33,507 nt of DNA, taken from NCBI GenBank assembly GCA_900317935.1, contig ONIU01000027.1, forward strand, positions 1 through 33,507, read 5' to 3'. The notes under the pieces are model-generated. The model was given only the letters and a program-made list of their open reading frames with translations. It made no database searches and was not told the origin of the DNA. Origin of the DNA: an uncultured bacterium. GTDB taxonomy: Bacteria > Muiribacteriota > Ozemobacteria > Ozemobacterales > Ozemobacteraceae. Both the position numbers and the translations under genes were made by a program. Shown in pieces: positions 17,244 to 26,280 of the stretch. Within the stretch, counting starts at the first letter, position 1. The number at the start of each line of letters is the position of its first letter.

Positions 17244-18233
17244 ATGAATATGAAAAAATTATGTCTATTAGCCTCTCTTGTTTTGTTCTCAACAAACGCA
17301 ATCTTTGCAGAATTAGTAATCCCCTATGGTGAAGGTTCTGGAAAAGTAGATTATACCAATGCCAACAAGTATGACGAAAAACTGGAAGACCCTCTTCCTT
17401 TCGGTCCACTGTCATTCAGAATGATTGGCGATAAAACCTGGGTTGCAGACAGTGTTGGCGGCAAGCTTATGCAATTTGATAACCAAGGTAAGTTGATTTC
17501 TGAATTTTCTGTTCTTCCTAAGGATGTTAAGCCATACACAGTCAACGAAGAAGGTTACCCTGATGCAAATATCCTCATAGAAGATATAGCTCCTGTTATT
17601 AGTTCTAATGGAGATTTAGAAGCCTGGTGGGTTGCAGACAGCAACGACAATAAACTTCTTAAATTTTCAGCAGACGGGAAAATACTTGCTCAATTACAAG
17701 ACCCTGATTATGGACAGCTTTTTAGAATAGAAGTAGGTGCCAATGGTCACTTGTTTGTTGCAGACAAAGGTTCTCGTAAAATTTACATTTATGATTCCAA
17801 CGGCAATCATGTTAATGAAATGAACTGGGAATGGTCTGGCATGGCTGTAAGCGGCAAAGAAGAAAATCTTTACAGATTAATATATTTTAATGAAGAAAAT
17901 AGAAATATGCTTGTCTCTACAGACATTAAAGGCAATGTCATCAAATCAAAAGTTATAGATATTGAAATGAGCGATCCAGAACTTTGGTGGGTAGACGAAA
18001 TAAAAGGAGAAGCCGTAATAACCTACACTCCATTAGAAGGTTTTGAAGGTCAATACAACATTATAAGAATTAATCTAGACGGAAAAGTTATCGCTAGTGG
18101 AAAACTGACCGCACCTTTTGTTATGAATCGTTTTATTGACCATGCTGATTATGAAGACGTTTTTATAGGGAAATGCGATTATTCTGAAGCTCCTAATGGA
18201 AACTTTGAAATAGTTCCCTTTAAAATGCCTTGA
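17244..18233 (+). CDS. Secreted beta-propeller-like protein (NHL/SMP-30 type)
   Basis: The protein has 329 residues. A signal peptide (MKKLCLLASLVLFSTNAIFA) is followed by repeated units of about 40-50 residues with aligned blocks: KTWVADSVGGKLMQFDNQGK, AWWVADSNDNKLLKFSADGK, HLFVADKGSRKIYIYDSNG. These WVADS..(K)L..FD..GK blocks are typical of NHL or six-bladed propellers. It lies 12 bases after the NlpC-like gene, with AAGGA upstream. Such proteins often serve as extracytoplasmic binding surfaces; no catalytic residues stand out. The likely site is the periplasm or surface. Confidence 0.75.
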   Translation: MNMKKLCLLASLVLFSTNAIFAELVIPYGEGSGKVDYTNANKYDEKLEDPLPFGPLSFRMIGDKTWVADSVGGKLMQFDNQGKLISEFSVLPKDVKPYTVNEEGYPDANILIEDIAPVISSNGDLEAWWVADSNDNKLLKFSADGKILAQLQDPDYGQLFRIEVGANGHLFVADKGSRKIYIYDSNGNHVNEMNWEWSGMAVSGKEENLYRLIYFNEENRNMLVSTDIKGNVIKSKVIDIEMSDPELWWVDEIKGEAVITYTPLEGFEGQYNIIRINLDGKVIASGKLTAPFVMNRFIDHADYEDVFIGKCDYSEAPNGNFEIVPFKMP

Positions 18234-18252
18234 TTAAGAGGAGAAAAGAATT

Positions 18253-18678
18253 ATGAAAAAAGCACTTGTCCTACTTTTGGCAATTTGTCTTTTTTCTCCT
18301 CTGTCTTTGTTGGCTGCAAAACCCAAAAAAGGAAAAGTTACTTCAGTAGTAAAAAATGGCTTAACTATACGTAAAAAACCAACTACCAAAAGTTCCAAAT
18401 ATAGTCCTCCCTATATGTGGGCTGGTGACACTTTTACTATAAAAGCCGTTTCAGGGAAATGGTATAAAACAACTTATAAAGGCATTACAGGTTGGGTTTA
18501 CTCTGGTAAAGGCTATATAAAAGTCATTGAATATGCAGATGAAGAAGATGACGAAAAGAAAGAAAAGTTACCTAAATTAAAAAATTCAGCCCAAAAAGCC
18601 AAAATAAAAAAATTGAAACCCACAGATAAAGTTATTGCAGGTGATATAGTTGATATTGCTGCGTCCTCAGAAAACTAA
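18253..18678 (+). CDS. Small secreted SH3-domain protein
   Basis: The protein has 141 residues. A signal peptide (about 1-21) is followed by one bacterial SH3-like domain (about 28-95, with VVKNGLTIRKKPTTKSSKY and WYKTTYKGITGWVYSGKGYI) and a charged Lys-rich tail. Bacterial SH3 domains commonly bind peptidoglycan. GAGGAG precedes the ATG. Its last 29 bases overlap the start of the next gene. It may anchor partners to the wall next to the pseudopilin products. Confidence 0.8.
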   Translation: MKKALVLLLAICLFSPLSLLAAKPKKGKVTSVVKNGLTIRKKPTTKSSKYSPPYMWAGDTFTIKAVSGKWYKTTYKGITGWVYSGKGYIKVIEYADEEDDEKKEKLPKLKNSAQKAKIKKLKPTDKVIAGDIVDIAASSEN

Positions 18679-20992
18679 CAAAGAAAAAATACTCAGGTCC
18701 AAAAAGGGTAATGTAATAATAGTTGTAGTAGCAGTATTTGCTATAGTTGCATTTGCTTTAGGCTCTTTCCTTAAAACTACAATAGACAGAAAGTACTCTG
18801 CCCAAAAACTTGGTGACACAATGTATGCCAGAGAATTTTCCAAATCTCTGGCAATTCTTACTATAGATTATGTAAGAGAACAACTAAGAAATCCGGATGG
18901 TGACAAAAATCTGAGAAATGCCTTTTCTTTGCCTTGGAATTACAATGGAAATGAAGCAAAAGGCAGCATAAACTTATCAAATGTAGATGTTGTAGATTCC
19001 ACAACAGGTAACTCTTTGATTGAAGCTTTAAAGCAGGGTTTGAATCTAAAAGATTTTAAATTGACAGATAACAAAATCAATTGGAGCCTAAGTGATTTTA
19101 AGCCAATAAAAGTCGGCAACGAAAAAGAAGGCAGTATCCCCTACCCTAGAGAAAAAACAGGTTTATTAAATCTTAATTTTAAAGTTTCTTATAAAATGCC
19201 TGGTAAAAACGAAAACATAACAGAAGAATACAATTATGCTTCAGATATAAAGGTAGTTGCCAATTTATTGCCTGTTTTATCTAAATTTACTTTTTATGTA
19301 GAAAATGTTTTTGAAAACGAAGAAGCTAATCAAACAAATTCCTGTCGTTTTAATGTTATTGATACAAATGTTAATGGCGAATTAAACAGTAGTGTAAAAC
19401 AAGTAAAGCCTTGGGTTTTCAATAATGTAGGAGAAAACGAATCTGTTGATGGTGACAGCGAAAAACCCAAAAGCTATGATGAATTAGTTAGAGACAAACG
19501 AGGTTTCATTTATTTAGGAGGAGGCACCAAAGATTATCCAATAAGACTTGGCATAGCCTGCGGCGATGTTGATTTTGATATTGGAAATATAAGCGAATAT
19601 GGTGAAGATTTTCATTTCTTTAAAAAACCAGAATCTGATGGTGGATTTTTTAAAAATTTAGAACCTCCAACTTGGAACGATAATGAAGGTATTCTTTGCG
19701 CAAACTTAGGTCTTTGTAATGATTTTGATCCTGATTCTGGTTATAAAGATTATTTGGATTTATTAGGCGAAAGTAATTATGATCTAGCTAAGTATAATTC
19801 GATTTTTAAGCTCTATGGAACTGACCAGATGATTTCAAGAGGCATTTTTTCTCCTACTCTTGTTTTAGGATTTGTAGATTCAATGTATGCTTCAATTCGT
19901 ATTTTTAAAACAAGTGACGATGAGAATGATTTTTTCAAATTAAATTATTATGAAAATTCAAATGATTTTGAAGCTGCATTAGATGAAGACAGTGACGATT
20001 GCGATTATGATTTGACAGAATTTAGAAACGCTTATGAAATAAAATTCTTAGAATTATTAAATTACGACGTATATCGTTCGTCTTTTGGGTCAAGAGTAGA
20101 ATCGGTTCCTTACAATAATGACTACACCTTTGTATTTAAAAGAGACGAAGCTTATCCTTTTCATAACATTCTTAAAGATGAAGAATTAGAAAAGCTATGC
20201 AATAGAAAATCAAATAACGAAATATTCGTTAAAATTCCAAACTCAGAAAAAGCTCAATATGGAAACATTTACAGTGATATTAAAGATTTAACTCTTTTAG
20301 ATAATTTTATTGACACACAGAAATTATCTATAAATCCTGAAGGTAATAGAATTGCTCATTATTTAAAATTAGTTCCTCCTGATAATGAGAAAATCAGAGG
20401 TAGCATTGTTTTAAAAAAATCAGATAATATAAGTAATGTCTTTATTAATTACTTGAAAACAAAGAATATACTGTTAAATGAAGGATTAGATTTAAATGGC
20501 TGGCTTTATGTTGATACTGATGAATTAGATGAAGAATTTGAACTGCCGCTTAAATTTGGAAATAAAAAATTATTAAGTCAAGGCGGAATAATTCTCTCAA
20601 AAGGGAAAATAACCATCGATGAAAACATACAAAATGACCAGAACAACCATCTGACATTGATAACTCTAGGAAAAGGCAATATAACGATAAGAAATAATGT
20701 AACAGAAGTAAATGCTTCTTTAATATCTAAAAAGGGTCATGTTTATTTAGAAGACGAAAATAGCAGAAAAATAACCTTAGATGTTTACGGAAATATAATC
20801 ATGCATGATGTTGGAGTTAACAACAAGAAACAAATTATAGAAAATGCTGGTTTAAGAAGAGGACTTAGATTAAACTTCAGACCAGAATTATCTGCGATTC
20901 CAGATTTTAATCAAAAGAATGAAATAGATAAATCTCGTTCAGAATATAAATTACTTATGTTTAACATAAAAGATAATCTTAAATCCTTATAA
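18650..20992 (+). CDS. Large GspK/PilX-like tip pseudopilin, second cassette
   Basis: The protein has 780 residues and starts with TTG at 18650, inside the preceding gene; AGGTGA lies 5 bases upstream and supports this start. The leader ends SKKG20 followed by NVIIVVVAVFAIVAF, with a membrane helix at about 22-40. As in the 695-residue protein at 3274, Glu5 is missing, which is a GspK feature. The body is very large, and its last third (about 650-760) has short strand repeats (SQGGIILSKGKITI, LGKGNITIRNNVTEVNASLIS) suggesting a beta-solenoid. The two large proteins are alike in layout but clearly diverged. The +1 residue is Asn rather than Phe, so processing is less certain. Confidence 0.78.
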   Translation: MILLRPQKTNKEKILRSKKGNVIIVVVAVFAIVAFALGSFLKTTIDRKYSAQKLGDTMYAREFSKSLAILTIDYVREQLRNPDGDKNLRNAFSLPWNYNGNEAKGSINLSNVDVVDSTTGNSLIEALKQGLNLKDFKLTDNKINWSLSDFKPIKVGNEKEGSIPYPREKTGLLNLNFKVSYKMPGKNENITEEYNYASDIKVVANLLPVLSKFTFYVENVFENEEANQTNSCRFNVIDTNVNGELNSSVKQVKPWVFNNVGENESVDGDSEKPKSYDELVRDKRGFIYLGGGTKDYPIRLGIACGDVDFDIGNISEYGEDFHFFKKPESDGGFFKNLEPPTWNDNEGILCANLGLCNDFDPDSGYKDYLDLLGESNYDLAKYNSIFKLYGTDQMISRGIFSPTLVLGFVDSMYASIRIFKTSDDENDFFKLNYYENSNDFEAALDEDSDDCDYDLTEFRNAYEIKFLELLNYDVYRSSFGSRVESVPYNNDYTFVFKRDEAYPFHNILKDEELEKLCNRKSNNEIFVKIPNSEKAQYGNIYSDIKDLTLLDNFIDTQKLSINPEGNRIAHYLKLVPPDNEKIRGSIVLKKSDNISNVFINYLKTKNILLNEGLDLNGWLYVDTDELDEEFELPLKFGNKKLLSQGGIILSKGKITIDENIQNDQNNHLTLITLGKGNITIRNNVTEVNASLISKKGHVYLEDENSRKITLDVYGNIIMHDVGVNNKKQIIENAGLRRGLRLNFRPELSAIPDFNQKNEIDKSRSEYKLLMFNIKDNLKSL

Positions 20993-20998
20993 TTAATT

Positions 20999-21463
20999 AT
21001 GATTTTAAAAAATAGTAAAAATAGAGACAATAATGGTTTTTCCATAATAGAAATTTGTATTGTTTGTGTTATCATAATGGTTTTGATGGTGCCTGTTTTC
21101 ACACTAATGTCTCAAGGCAATGCAGGCACAGCTCATAATCGCAATGAAATACTAGCTAGAGCCTATGCTTCAAATATAATTGCTTATTATAATCTTCTTC
21201 CTTACAATGACGTTAAAGAATTAACCAAAGATGAATTAAACAGATTAACTCTAGACAATACAAATATAAAAATAAATCTCAATGACTTAGGTAAAAATTT
21301 TGAATATTTTAAAAACTTAGATTTTAAGGCTTCTGTAAAAGTAAATGAATTTAATAATCAATATAACAAATATAAAATAGTATCTGTAACAGTTGAATGG
21401 AAAGAAACCAATAAAAAGACTACAAGCTCAATTAACCTGTCTGGAATGGTAACAAATAAATGA
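20999..21463 (+). CDS. I-like pseudopilin, second cassette
   Basis: The protein has 154 residues. The leader ends NNG13 followed by FSIIEICIV (Phe at +1, Glu at +5), then a hydrophobic helix to about residue 38 and a small soluble domain. It lies 6 bases after the K-like gene and overlaps the J-like start by 4 bases (ATGA). The size and place match the 151-residue gene at 2813, so this is the I-class member of the second cassette. Confidence 0.83.
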   Translation: MILKNSKNRDNNGFSIIEICIVCVIIMVLMVPVFTLMSQGNAGTAHNRNEILARAYASNIIAYYNLLPYNDVKELTKDELNRLTLDNTNIKINLNDLGKNFEYFKNLDFKASVKVNEFNNQYNKYKIVSVTVEWKETNKKTTSSINLSGMVTNK

Positions 21464-22017
21464 AATTAAGAAATAAAGCATTTACATTAGTTGAAGTTTT
21501 AATTTGTGTCGTTCTTTCCGTAATTCTTTTAATCAGTTTAATAAATATATTCGGTTCAGGTTTAAAAGGCTCGGCAAAAACCCTTAATTTACAAGATAAT
21601 ATGGAAGCTGCCAACATTCTTATGGCACAAATAGAACATGATTTAATGAACGCTACCGAAATAAATATTCCGGAATGGAACAAAAACAGTGAAGGTTCAG
21701 CCCAGTGGATCAGTGAAAGCGACAGTTCTATAGGCAATATACAATATACCTACGATTATGTTTCCGGCAGCAAAGACGGAGTTCATCGTAAAGTCCATGG
21801 AAATAATGTCAATTTAGACCATTATATAGCCAAAAATCATCTTATAGTTTTAAAATTTACACACTATGCTATTGATGCATATAAAGATGATAATAACGAA
21901 ATAACAGCAGAGAAACATGGCGTATGGGTTGAATTAACGGTATCTTCTCCAAAAGAAAAAGACGACAAAGATGCTTTTACCTTAAAGCGGCTAATTACAA
22001 TAAAAAAGCCTATCTGA
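21460..22017 (+). CDS. J-like pseudopilin, second cassette
   Basis: The protein has 185 residues. The leader is MKLRNKA followed by FTLVEVL (Ala7 at -1, Glu at +5), then a hydrophobic helix to about residue 30. The soluble part has a QDNMEAANILMAQIEHDLMNA helix, like GspJ/PilW proteins. It is the last gene of the plus-strand operon. This cassette has a single J-like gene, whereas the first has two. Confidence 0.84.
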   Translation: MKLRNKAFTLVEVLICVVLSVILLISLINIFGSGLKGSAKTLNLQDNMEAANILMAQIEHDLMNATEINIPEWNKNSEGSAQWISESDSSIGNIQYTYDYVSGSKDGVHRKVHGNNVNLDHYIAKNHLIVLKFTHYAIDAYKDDNNEITAEKHGVWVELTVSSPKEKDDKDAFTLKRLITIKKPI

Positions 22018-22055
22018 AAACCATAAGTTTTTATTGTCGTTGTTTTGTTGTTTTT

Positions 22056-22128
22056 ATTGTTTAATCGAAAATTTGAAAGTATCGGTTATTAGCAATATTC
22101 GATACTTTCAAAGTATAAGCTAAACAAT
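22056..22128. repeat. Nested inverted repeat between convergent genes
   Basis: The inner arms TTTGAAAGTATCG (22072-22084) and CGATACTTTCAAA (22100-22112) are perfect complements around a 15-base loop. The outer arms ATTGTTTA (22056-22063) and TAAACAAT (22121-22128) are also perfect, separated from the inner arms by 8 bases on both sides. The element lies between the ends of the plus-strand operon and the minus-strand Hsp70 gene. It may act as a bidirectional terminator, but no T-run follows either side directly. The rest of 22018-22171 is T- and A-rich with nothing else clear. Confidence 0.6.
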
Positions 22129-22171
22129 AACTACAATAAAAAACATCTAACGGCTTAAAGCCTTTTCAATG

Positions 22172-24928
22172 CTAGGCATCTTTCACCCAAACAAAGCCAG
22201 AAGGTAAAACTTCGCCGGTTATTTCCTGCAAATCATTTTCTTCTAACTTAACAGCTTTAAGAAGAGGTTTAATAAAGTTTTTCTTCTTAAGCTTCTTTTT
22301 AAATACTTCTAGAATATCATTTCGAAGCTGGTCTTCTATTTGAACCATTCTATCGCCTGTTTTTCTGCCAATTTCACGTAAAGCAGTGTCTAAATATGAA
22401 CTGCCTGGAATAGCCTTTCTGAGAAGTTTTGAAGCCCACTCATTAGCTATACTTGGCGGAACCATTAAACTATCCTGAGCATAAGCAAGTTCCCTGGCAC
22501 CAAGTCTAGCCAAAGTGCTTAAAGACACATAATCTACGCCAAAACTCATTGGTGTGTCTAAAATGAGATTGCCTAATTTAATTTTTTCTTCAACACTTAA
22601 ACGTTCTAAATGACCCAATAATCTCCATAACTGATTTCTTTCATGCTGAACAACTTTTCTAGGCTTTTTATCTCGTTTTTTTGGTGGGAAAAGAATAGAC
22701 AAAACAAGCTTTTCTAAATCCTGCTGACGTTCTGGTGATAAGCCTGGGGCTATGCGTTTCCACATACCCCACCATTCTGCCCAGAATTCAACATTATCGT
22801 AGTCAAATGATTCAAAGACCATTTTCCACATTCTGTCAACTCTTTCGTTATCGTTTTTCACACCATAACCAGGTCTTAAAGTATAACCCAATAATCTGCA
22901 CCAGATTGTCATAGAAGCCTGGCTCTGTCTAAAATCTTTTTCTCTTTCGATTACCACGTCGAATAACTGTCGGAGCATTTCTGCATCCCAAGAGCCTCTA
23001 TCGCTGCTAATCACTTTTTCTATTTCCTTAAAAATAGAATTGAATTCTAATTTGCCAGCGAATGCACTATTTAACACTTTGTCAATTTCTTTTAATTGAG
23101 CACTTGTTAAAGGAACTTTTCGTTTTGCAGGCGAAGAATTATCTGACTTTTTGTCACTTTCACCTAAATCAAAACGCAATTCTTGAGAGAAACTGCCCTT
23201 TAATTCTTCACAGAAAATCTGCAAATAACCAGTTTCGCGTAATTTTATACGAATATTTACCTGTCTTTCACCTTTTGCTGTCTGAGCCTTTAATTTACAA
23301 GGGGGAAGAGGTAAATAGCGTTTTGAGTTAAATCTGATTGTTCTGCCAAATTCTTCTGCCTTTGGAGGTAACGGAGTATAAAATAAATAAAATGCAGCAT
23401 CATGACTTAAATCTATGCCAAGAGTTTTGCCTTTTAAATCATAGTCTGTTTCAGTTTCAGAGCCTTTTGGCAAAATGCATATCAACTGTTCTGGTACATA
23501 TTTATCAATGGTTGAACTAGAAGAATTGCCTATCCCTAAATAAATAGAAACAGGGTTTCCGCTGTGAATCTTCTGCCCTAAGCCCATGCCCACAACGCCA
23601 TAATAAGCAGCACCAGCAGCAACAGCTAATATTGGGTGCGGATTTTCCAGAACCTTTGGTTCTTCACCACGCCATAATCCAATAACTTCACATAAACGCT
23701 GACGCAAACAGTCTGCTTTCATTGTTCCACCGTTAAACAAAATTGCGTCTGGCATTACATCGTTATCTTTTAGAAATGCAGCCAAATGCTTTGTTACCGC
23801 AGCATCTTTAGTAAAAGGCAATCCAGCTTCAGACAAGCCCAAAGCTTCACTTTCATCAGGATATTCGCTAGAATCAACTAAAGGGAAAAAGCCGTCTATA
23901 AGAATCTGACGTAATTTTTTAGCCTCAATTTGAACCCGAGCCGAACCAGATAGAACTCCGCTTCCTGAGCCAGTAATAGTAAAATCAATTTTATCATTGC
24001 TTTCTTCAGAAAGAATCTTTTCCTTTTGGCTACGGCTTTGAGCAAGCAATGACAACCATTGCTTAGAATTAAGCCTTTTACCTTTATTGTTAAATGAACT
24101 TTCAGCATTTCTAGCTAAAGTTAAATCAAGATTATCGCCACCTATTAGTAAATGAGGTCCTACAGCCAATCTCGTAAACTCAGCATGATTACCATCTTTA
24201 ACCCAATTTACGCCTATTAAGCTGAAATCTGTTGTGCCACCGCCAACGTCTATAACCAACACAGTGTCAACACCTTTTAATTCAGAAACCATCGTTGTTG
24301 GATTACGTTGCAAATAATCATAAAAAGCGGCTTGTGGTTCTTCTAACAGTGAGTAGTTTTTGATTCCTGCTTTTTCAATAGCTTCTAGAGTCAGGTTTCG
24401 AGCAGATGGGTCAAAAGAAGCTGGAACAGTAACTATTACTTTCTGCTTTTCAAATAGCGAATCTTCACCTTCAATACCTATTTTAGCATCCCATAGATTT
24501 TTTAAGTAAGCCAAATATTCACAGGCTGCATCTACCGGAGAAATCTTTTTATCAGTAATTTCGCTCTGCCAAGGTAGAATTGGAGACTGTCTTTCAGCTC
24601 TTGGATGACAAAGCCATGATTTACTGCTATGTATATAACGACCGGGAACCTGACTGCCAAGTTCTTTTGCATAATTGCCGATTATTTTACCAGGTCTTTC
24701 CATCCAATCAGGGCGTTTAAGAACTCTGTTTTCTTCAACCAGATAAATATTAGAAGGCAGTGTTGGCAGATCATCAATCATACTGTCATTAACCATCTGA
24801 GTTATAGGAAGATTTTTAATCTTCAAATTTTTATCGTGCAAATCGCAGTATGAAAGAGCACATTGGGTAGTACCCAAATCTATACCTATTACATAACGAA
24901 TATCTAAAGCTTTATCTAAAATACCCAT
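22172..24928 (-). CDS. Hsp70-family protein with DUF3731-like C-terminal extension
   Basis: The protein has 918 residues. The N-terminal actin-like ATPase has phosphate motifs GIDLGTTQC (15-23), VIDVGGGTTDFSL (about 223-235) and the adenosine-side FNGGTMKAD (about 394-402). Also seen are VPASFDPSARNLTLEA and LLEEPQAAFYDYL, which identify the divergent Hsp70 branch that pairs with DUF2760 proteins. There is no classical DnaK substrate domain or EEVD-type tail. Residues about 600-918 form a helical extension (WCRLLGYTLRPGYGV, WAEWWGMWKRIAPGL) that I match to DUF3731. TAAGGA lies 9 bases before the ATG. The inferred role is an ATP-driven chaperone for unknown clients. Confidence 0.9.
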   Translation of the reverse strand: MGILDKALDIRYVIGIDLGTTQCALSYCDLHDKNLKIKNLPITQMVNDSMIDDLPTLPSNIYLVEENRVLKRPDWMERPGKIIGNYAKELGSQVPGRYIHSSKSWLCHPRAERQSPILPWQSEITDKKISPVDAACEYLAYLKNLWDAKIGIEGEDSLFEKQKVIVTVPASFDPSARNLTLEAIEKAGIKNYSLLEEPQAAFYDYLQRNPTTMVSELKGVDTVLVIDVGGGTTDFSLIGVNWVKDGNHAEFTRLAVGPHLLIGGDNLDLTLARNAESSFNNKGKRLNSKQWLSLLAQSRSQKEKILSEESNDKIDFTITGSGSGVLSGSARVQIEAKKLRQILIDGFFPLVDSSEYPDESEALGLSEAGLPFTKDAAVTKHLAAFLKDNDVMPDAILFNGGTMKADCLRQRLCEVIGLWRGEEPKVLENPHPILAVAAGAAYYGVVGMGLGQKIHSGNPVSIYLGIGNSSSSTIDKYVPEQLICILPKGSETETDYDLKGKTLGIDLSHDAAFYLFYTPLPPKAEEFGRTIRFNSKRYLPLPPCKLKAQTAKGERQVNIRIKLRETGYLQIFCEELKGSFSQELRFDLGESDKKSDNSSPAKRKVPLTSAQLKEIDKVLNSAFAGKLEFNSIFKEIEKVISSDRGSWDAEMLRQLFDVVIEREKDFRQSQASMTIWCRLLGYTLRPGYGVKNDNERVDRMWKMVFESFDYDNVEFWAEWWGMWKRIAPGLSPERQQDLEKLVLSILFPPKKRDKKPRKVVQHERNQLWRLLGHLERLSVEEKIKLGNLILDTPMSFGVDYVSLSTLARLGARELAYAQDSLMVPPSIANEWASKLLRKAIPGSSYLDTALREIGRKTGDRMVQIEDQLRNDILEVFKKKLKKKNFIKPLLKAVKLEENDLQEITGEVLPSGFVWVKDA

Positions 24929-24960
24929 CAGGCCAATTCCTTATACTTTCATTACATACT

Positions 24961-24989
24961 AGCTTACAAAGTATTAAGTAAATAGTCAA
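24961..24989 (-). promoter_or_regulatory. Promoter of the 918-residue Hsp70 gene, shared motif
   Basis: The minus strand holds TTGACT (24989-24984), 17 bases, TAAGCT (24966-24961). The wider pattern TTGACTA-N13-TTGTAAGCTA is repeated before the other Hsp70 and the DUF2760 gene. The -10 box ends 33 bases from the ATG. The predicted leader is about 26 bases. Confidence 0.6.
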
Positions 24990-25051
24990 ATTGATTTCAT
25001 AAAGCACTAAGCAAACTTAGAAATTTGATTTCGAGACAGTCTTTTATCTGT

Positions 25052-25057
25052 TATAAT
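25052..25057 (+). promoter_or_regulatory. -10 box of the 25080 gene
   Basis: A perfect TATAAT stands 23 bases before the ATG at 25080. The hexamer 17 bases upstream is weak (3 of 6 positions). AGGAGG (25070-25075) is a strong ribosome site 4 bases from the ATG. Confidence 0.45.
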
Positions 25058-25079
25058 AAACAAAACTGTAGGAGGTTAT

Positions 25080-26207
25080 ATGCGTTACATCAAAATACTT
25101 AATATAATCGTTGCTTTATTAATACTCTGTTCTACTGCATTCGCACAAGATAATCTCAACTTATATACTGCCCAGACTATATATGATAATATTGCCAGAA
25201 TTCCAGCATTGGATATAATAGTTCCAAAAGGCTTTACCGCCAAAATCACTAGTCAATGGGATAGATTTGATGGAAATTATCCTGGTCACGAAGTTCTAGC
25301 TATAGAAAACGCTAACAATACTGTCGGAATTTATTTTTTCACATCAGAAAGCTATTACCAGTTTTCAAGTCAATCAAGCTTTAGAAACATAAACATACAG
25401 AATCCCTCACAGCAAGGAGTAGACTACGAACGGCGCATAACTCTGATGAATTATATGGATTCTAATACTGTATTGGAAGTATTTTTAAATAATCTTGGCT
25501 TTACTAACAGACAACTTATAAAAACTTTGCCCAATGACAATAAAAAATTACAAATGATTCGTAATCGCTTACAAGAAAATGCTTCTACTAGTATTCAAAG
25601 AAATCTTCAATTATTGCAGATGATTCGCAGTAACTTCCAAGTTAGATTGAATGGCGTAGAATCAAATATGGCAACAAAACAGTATTCTGTGGGTCCTGGA
25701 GTAATAGAAGCCTCTACTTTGGTTAACGCCGTCAATACCTCTACAGGAAATGCCTTAACTGTCACAAATACAATAGAATGGGAAATTTCTTATTTTACTG
25801 TTTTCAGAGCAAATACCAAAGAACTGTTTGATAAATATAATGGAGTTTATCAGACTGTAATATCAAACATAATGGTCAGACCTGAATTTTGCTACTTAAA
25901 TGCCAGATTAAAAGAAATGAATGAAGAACGTGTAGCAAAAATAGGTGCTGTTCGAGCACAAGTTGCCTTAGAAGCATCAAGAGACCAGATTATGGGAGAT
26001 TATAACTCTAGTTCTCAAACACAGGATAGAGTTAGAAATATGTGGAATGATACTATCAAAGAATTGGATGAATATAAGACTTTAGATGGGAAACGCCTTA
26101 AAACCTCAATGTTTAATGAAACAGTTGCTCAAGATGGCGACACCTACTATATTGGCAATAAAACTGGCATTCCGAGTGGTTTTAAGGAATTATCAAAATC
26201 ATACTAA
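25080..26207 (+). CDS. Secreted protein of unknown function
   Basis: The protein has 375 residues with a clear signal peptide (about 1-22, ending STAFA). The body has a mixed N-terminal domain (LDIIVPKGFTAKITSQW) and a Gln/Asn-rich helical middle. The C-terminus, MWNDTIKELDEYKTLDGKRL followed by DTYYIGNKTGIPSGF, resembles a tail of W-x-(D/E)xI...GK...(Y/W)..-G type that I recall from uncharacterised secreted proteins. No catalytic motif is recognised. It is the only plus-strand gene among the chaperone genes, with its own promoter and a strong terminator, so it probably is not part of that module. Confidence 0.75.
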   Translation: MRYIKILNIIVALLILCSTAFAQDNLNLYTAQTIYDNIARIPALDIIVPKGFTAKITSQWDRFDGNYPGHEVLAIENANNTVGIYFFTSESYYQFSSQSSFRNINIQNPSQQGVDYERRITLMNYMDSNTVLEVFLNNLGFTNRQLIKTLPNDNKKLQMIRNRLQENASTSIQRNLQLLQMIRSNFQVRLNGVESNMATKQYSVGPGVIEASTLVNAVNTSTGNALTVTNTIEWEISYFTVFRANTKELFDKYNGVYQTVISNIMVRPEFCYLNARLKEMNEERVAKIGAVRAQVALEASRDQIMGDYNSSSQTQDRVRNMWNDTIKELDEYKTLDGKRLKTSMFNETVAQDGDTYYIGNKTGIPSGFKELSKSY

Positions 26208-26210
26208 AAC

Positions 26211-26239
26211 AAAAAGTGCCCCATAAAGGGCACTTTTTT
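26211..26239. terminator. Bidirectional rho-independent terminator
   Basis: AAAAAGTGCCC (26211-26221), a loop of 6 bases, GGGCACTTTTTT (26228-26239). A-run and T-run flank the stem, so it can stop transcription of the plus-strand gene ending at 26207 and of the minus-strand Hsp70 gene ending at 26281. Confidence 0.92.
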
Positions 26240-26280
26240 ACTGTATTTTCAATACATATTTTCTAATTTTGAAAATAAAA

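Noticed and set aside
22152..22168. Small GGCT/AGCC hairpin followed by TTTT as a plus-strand terminator
   Set aside because: A 4-base stem is too weak to call.
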